Shown one piece after another: positions 21,682-24,773 of a DNA stretch of 24,773 nt. Every line of letters begins with the position of its first letter. Position 1 is the stretch's first letter. The stretch is from DASPUI01 sp035622995. Lineage in GTDB: Bacteria > Verrucomicrobiota > Verrucomicrobiia > Chthoniobacterales > UBA10450. The translations under genes and the position numbers were made by a program. The stretch is taken from positions 1 to 24,773 of the forward strand of contig DASPUI010000059.1 of assembly GCA_035622995.1 (NCBI GenBank), read 5' to 3'. The notes below the pieces were generated by a model that did no database searches, was not told where the DNA came from, and saw only the letters and a list, made by a program, of their open reading frames with translations.

Positions 21682-22119
21682 ATGCCCACGATTAATCAGT
21701 TGATTCGGAAAGGACGACGGAAGGTGTCGATGAAATCGAAGTCACCGGCGCTGACGAATTGTCCTCAACGCCGTGGAGTGTGCGTGCAGGTGATGACTCG
21801 CACGCCGAAGAAACCGAATTCTGCTTTGCGCAAGGTGGCGAAAGTCCGATTGACGAATGGCCAGGAAGTGATTGCCTACATTCCGGGCGAGGGGCACAAT
21901 TTGCAGGAGCACTCGATCGTGCTTGTGCGCGGGGGACGAGTGAAGGATTTGCCGGGTGTCCGCTATCATATTGTTCGCGGAACCCTGGACGCGCTCGGCG
22001 TGGATGGACGCCGCCGCGGTCGCTCTAAATATGGAGCGAAGCGCCCAAAAGGTGGGGCGGCCGGCGGAGGCGGCGCGGCGAAAGCCGCGGCGCCGGTGGC
22101 GAAGGAAGAGAAAAAATAG
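21682..22119 (+). CDS. rpsL: 30S ribosomal protein uS12
   Basis: uS12 sits at the 30S decoding centre. The sequence MPTINQLIRKGRR, PKKPNSALRKVAKV, GEGHNLQEHSIVLVRGGRVKDLPGVRYH and GRSKYGAKRP is typical. The Lys residues that match streptomycin-sensitive alleles (PKKPNSALRK) are present. The 145-residue protein is about 20 longer than usual because of a C-terminal Gly/Ala/Lys tail (from GGAAGGGG to the end KEEKK). ATG at 21682 gives the standard N-terminus, while an upstream GTG at 21619 is in frame but not needed. It is the first gene of the str operon here. No SD precedes it. Confidence 0.97.
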   Translation: MPTINQLIRKGRRKVSMKSKSPALTNCPQRRGVCVQVMTRTPKKPNSALRKVAKVRLTNGQEVIAYIPGEGHNLQEHSIVLVRGGRVKDLPGVRYHIVRGTLDALGVDGRRRGRSKYGAKRPKGGAAGGGGAAKAAAPVAKEEKK

Positions 22120-22140
22120 ATTTGAATCGAAAGATCGACA

Positions 22141-22614
22141 ATGTCGCGACGGAAGAGAGTTTACAAAAAGGAAGAGCGCGTCGATTCCCGTTATGGGAGT
22201 CCGGCGGTCGCGCGTCTCATCACCACGGTGATGAAGCGGGGCAAGAAATCGCTGGCCGAGCGGATTGTCTACTCAGCGATCGATAAATCTCGCGAAGGCT
22301 CCGATTCCGTCGACCCGCTCGAAGTTCTAAACAAAGCGCTGGAAAACGTGCGTCCGCGTCTGGAAGTGAAATCGCGTCGCGTTGGCGGCGCAACTTATCA
22401 GGTGCCGATGGAAGTCGCACCCGCGCGACAAGTTTCGCTCGCGATGCGGTGGATCGTGCAATATGCGGACACGCGCAAAGGGATGCCGATGGCGGAGGCG
22501 CTCGCGCACGAGATCAAAGACGCGGCATCCGGGCAGGGCAACGCGATCAAGAAACGGGAGGACACCCACAAAATGGCGCAGGCCAATCGCGCGTTTGCGC
22601 ATTTCCGTTGGTAA
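22141..22614 (+). CDS. rpsG: 30S ribosomal protein uS7
   Basis: uS7 nucleates assembly of the 30S head and contacts E-site tRNA. This 157-residue copy has the full length of the family: SRRKRVYKKEER, RYGSPAVARLITTVMKRGKKSLAERIVYSAID, NVRPRLEVKSRRVGGATYQVPMEVAPAR, LAMRWIVQYADTRKGMPMAEALAHEI and the end HKMAQANRAFAHFRW. It begins 21 nt after rpsL and ends 5 nt before fusA, as in str operons. The region before the ATG (GAAAGATCGACA) has no real SD. Confidence 0.97.
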   Translation: MSRRKRVYKKEERVDSRYGSPAVARLITTVMKRGKKSLAERIVYSAIDKSREGSDSVDPLEVLNKALENVRPRLEVKSRRVGGATYQVPMEVAPARQVSLAMRWIVQYADTRKGMPMAEALAHEIKDAASGQGNAIKKREDTHKMAQANRAFAHFRW

Positions 22615-22619
22615 CTTTT

Positions 22620-24773
22620 ATGGCGACCGCGACAATGGAAAAAAAATCGGATTCGAAAAATCCAAATTCGCCGAATCGGAAGTTCCCGCTCGAGCGAACC
22701 CGCAACATCGGAATCGCGGCGCACATCGACGCTGGCAAAACCACGATTACCGAACGCGTGCTGTTTTACACCGGCATGATCCATAAAATGGGCGAGGTAC
22801 ACGAAGGCACGACCGTGACCGACTGGATGGAGCAGGAGCGTGAGCGCGGGATCACGATTACCTCCGCGGCGACCACTTGCAGCTGGGCGCAACGGAAAGA
22901 AGAAGGCGTTTATAAAATTTTTGAAGGGATCAAACAGCGGATCAACATCATCGACACGCCCGGCCACGTTGATTTCACCGCGGAAGTGGAGCGTTCGCTG
23001 CGCGTGCTCGACGGCGCGATTGCTGTTTTCGACGGCGTCGCCGGCGTGCAGCCGCAATCCGAAACAGTTTGGCGACAAGCGACAAAGTACAATGTTCCGC
23101 GGCTCGCCTTCATCAATAAGATGGACCGGGTGGGCGCCGACTTCGACATGTCGGTTCAGAGCATCCACAAAAAGCTCGGCGCAAATGCGTGGCCTGTTTT
23201 GTTGCCGCTCGGCAGAGAAGATCAGCTCAAAGGCCAGCTCGACGTCATTAACAAGAAGGCGATCATTTATTCCGATAGCGACCAGCTCGGGTCGACCTAT
23301 GAAGTTACCGACATTCCGCAGGAGCATGTCGATGCTGTGAACAAAGCTTACGCCGTTCTGCTCGAACAGATCTCGAACATCGATGACGAAGTGGCCGAAG
23401 CCGTCATCCACGAAAAGCCAGTTACACCAGAACTTTTGAAGGCGGGAATTCGCCGCCAGACGATCGCAAATAAATTTGTGCCGGTCATCGGCGGTTCGGC
23501 GCTCAAGAACATCGGGGTGCAATATTTGATCGACGCGGTGGTCGATTATTTGCCGAGCCCGCTCGATATTCCGCCTGCAAAAGGTCAGAATCCTGACAGC
23601 GGCGAACCGATGGAAGCCGTAACCGATGACAACGCGCCGTTTTGTTCGATTGCGTTCAAACTTTGGAGCGATCCATTTGTCGGCAAACTCGTTTTCTTCC
23701 GCGTTTATTCCGGCACGCTCAGCAAAGGAGACACCGTTTACAATCCGCGCACGAACAAACGTGAGCGGATTTCGCGTTTAATCCAGATTCAAGCGGACAA
23801 GCGCGAAGATATCGAAACCTGTTACTCGGGCGATATCGCGGCGATTGTCGGCATTAAAAATATTACGACGGGTGACACTCTGTGTGACGAGGATCATCCG
23901 ATTCTACTCGAACCGCCGTCTTTTCCTGATCCGGTTATTTCAATGGCGATCGAGCCCAAGACGAAACTTGATCAGGAAAAAATGGCGACCGCGTTGCAGC
24001 GTCTTGCGGAAGAAGATCCGACGTTTCGCGTTTATACACACGAAGACACCGGACAGACGATCATCGCCGGAATGGGTGAACTGCACCTGGAAATCATTCG
24101 CGACCGAATGTTCCGGGAATTCAAGGTCGACGCGAACGCCGGCAAACCGCAAATCGCGTATCGCGAAACCATTACCACCAATGCCCACGGCGTTGGCAAA
24201 TTAATCAAACAATCCGGTGGTCGTGGTCAGTACGGCCACGTGGAAGTAGATCTGCGGCCGGGCGAACGCGGCAAGGGTCTGGTTCTCGAAAACAAGATCG
24301 TTGGTGGAATTATTCCGCGTGAGTACATCCCTGCGGTCAAGAAAGGCATCGAGGAAGCAATCCTCGACGGCGTTCTGGGCGGCTATCCGGTGGTCGATGT
24401 TGAGTGCGACATCGTGTTTGGAAGTTTCCACGAAGTCGATTCGAATGAGCTCGCGTTTAAGATGGCTGCGATTTTTGCGATGAAAGATGGATTTCGCTCA
24501 GGCAAACCGATCCTGCTCGAGCCGATCATGAAAGTGGAAAATATCACGCCGGAAGAATATCAGGGCGACATCATCGGCGATTTGAACCGCCGTCGCGGCC
24601 AGGTTAATAGCATTGAGTCTCGTGGGAACCTGACCATCATTCACGCCGAGGTTCCGCTGGCCGAATTGTTCGGCTACGCGACCGCGATCCGGTCGCTCTC
24701 GAAAGGACGCTCGAGTTACTCGATGGAGCCGTCGCACTTCGAACCGGTGCCGGCAAATCTGGTCGCGGGGATT
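22620..24773 (+). CDS. fusA: translation elongation factor G (3' end cut by window edge)
   Basis: EF-G drives GTP-dependent translocation and ribosome recycling. The frame is open for 718 codons without a stop, and the last visible residues (SSYSMEPSHFEPVPANLVAGI) are at the family's C-terminus, so only a few codons are missing. GTPase motifs are seen: RNIGIAAHIDAGKTT (P-loop), RERGITITSAATT (switch I), INIIDTPGHVDFT (DTPGH), and FINKMDRVGAD (NKxD). ATG at 22620 is 5 nt after the rpsG stop, and an in-frame ATG at 22635 just before an A8 run is an alternative start. The extended N-terminus (about 30 residues before RNIGI) is slightly longer than usual. Confidence 0.96.
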   Translation, partial: MATATMEKKSDSKNPNSPNRKFPLERTRNIGIAAHIDAGKTTITERVLFYTGMIHKMGEVHEGTTVTDWMEQERERGITITSAATTCSWAQRKEEGVYKIFEGIKQRINIIDTPGHVDFTAEVERSLRVLDGAIAVFDGVAGVQPQSETVWRQATKYNVPRLAFINKMDRVGADFDMSVQSIHKKLGANAWPVLLPLGREDQLKGQLDVINKKAIIYSDSDQLGSTYEVTDIPQEHVDAVNKAYAVLLEQISNIDDEVAEAVIHEKPVTPELLKAGIRRQTIANKFVPVIGGSALKNIGVQYLIDAVVDYLPSPLDIPPAKGQNPDSGEPMEAVTDDNAPFCSIAFKLWSDPFVGKLVFFRVYSGTLSKGDTVYNPRTNKRERISRLIQIQADKREDIETCYSGDIAAIVGIKNITTGDTLCDEDHPILLEPPSFPDPVISMAIEPKTKLDQEKMATALQRLAEEDPTFRVYTHEDTGQTIIAGMGELHLEIIRDRMFREFKVDANAGKPQIAYRETITTNAHGVGKLIKQSGGRGQYGHVEVDLRPGERGKGLVLENKIVGGIIPREYIPAVKKGIEEAILDGVLGGYPVVDVECDIVFGSFHEVDSNELAFKMAAIFAMKDGFRSGKPILLEPIMKVENITPEEYQGDIIGDLNRRRGQVNSIESRGNLTIIHAEVPLAELFGYATAIRSLSKGRSSYSMEPSHFEPVPANLVAGI

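Noticed and set aside
22398..23522. Long minus-strand open frame of 374 codons opposite rpsG/fusA
   Set aside because: It lies fully antisense to two certain genes, and its low-complexity sequence matches no family. GC-rich codon use produces such shadows.

Overview
The window looks like chromosomal DNA of a free-living Gram-negative bacterium, most likely a soil Verrucomicrobiota of the Chthoniobacter/Udaeobacter type. This rests on a SecD-SecF fusion with an extra N-terminal membrane segment, a DUF5069 protein, the general flavour of the small secreted proteins and the near absence of Shine-Dalgarno (SD) sequences. It is inference from gene content, not a marker-gene placement. No phage, transposase, integrase or CRISPR array is visible.

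Layout. Positions 1-940 hold two small overlapping genes for an unknown secreted/membrane pair. A minus-strand cluster (973-3043) encodes a Nudix protein, a PagL-like outer-membrane protein and an RluA-type pseudouridine synthase. Divergent from it is a tightly packed plus-strand run (3151-7582): accB, accC, thiE, a PfkB sugar kinase and a secreted nuclease fused to a helix-hairpin-helix domain. Positions 7583-10670 are loose: small secreted, membrane and VOC proteins, long gaps, and a CPBP intramembrane protease lying between an intact tRNA-Arg(ACG) gene and a decayed copy of that tRNA's 3' half. Positions 10880-12981 carry a glycosyltransferase, pterin carbinolamine dehydratase, a tiny membrane protein and DUF5069.

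Positions 13149-16330 hold the most unusual unit: a short Hsp70 without a lid, followed 2 nt later by a protein joining a J-like domain without HPD, two copies of a helical module and a SUMF1/FGE domain without the catalytic cysteine pair. After that come rpsU, secDF and yajC on the minus strand, an inverted secreted thioredoxin, tgt, and the divergent str operon (rpsL, rpsG, fusA) running off the right edge.

Two translation-control signals deserve attention. rpsU is the only gene here with a full AAGGAG SD at working distance, and that SD can be paired inside a leader hairpin, which recalls bS21 autoregulation in Bacteroidota. Between yajC and secDF an exact 11-bp inverted repeat could pair the end of yajC with the secDF initiation region, a layout suited to translational coupling.
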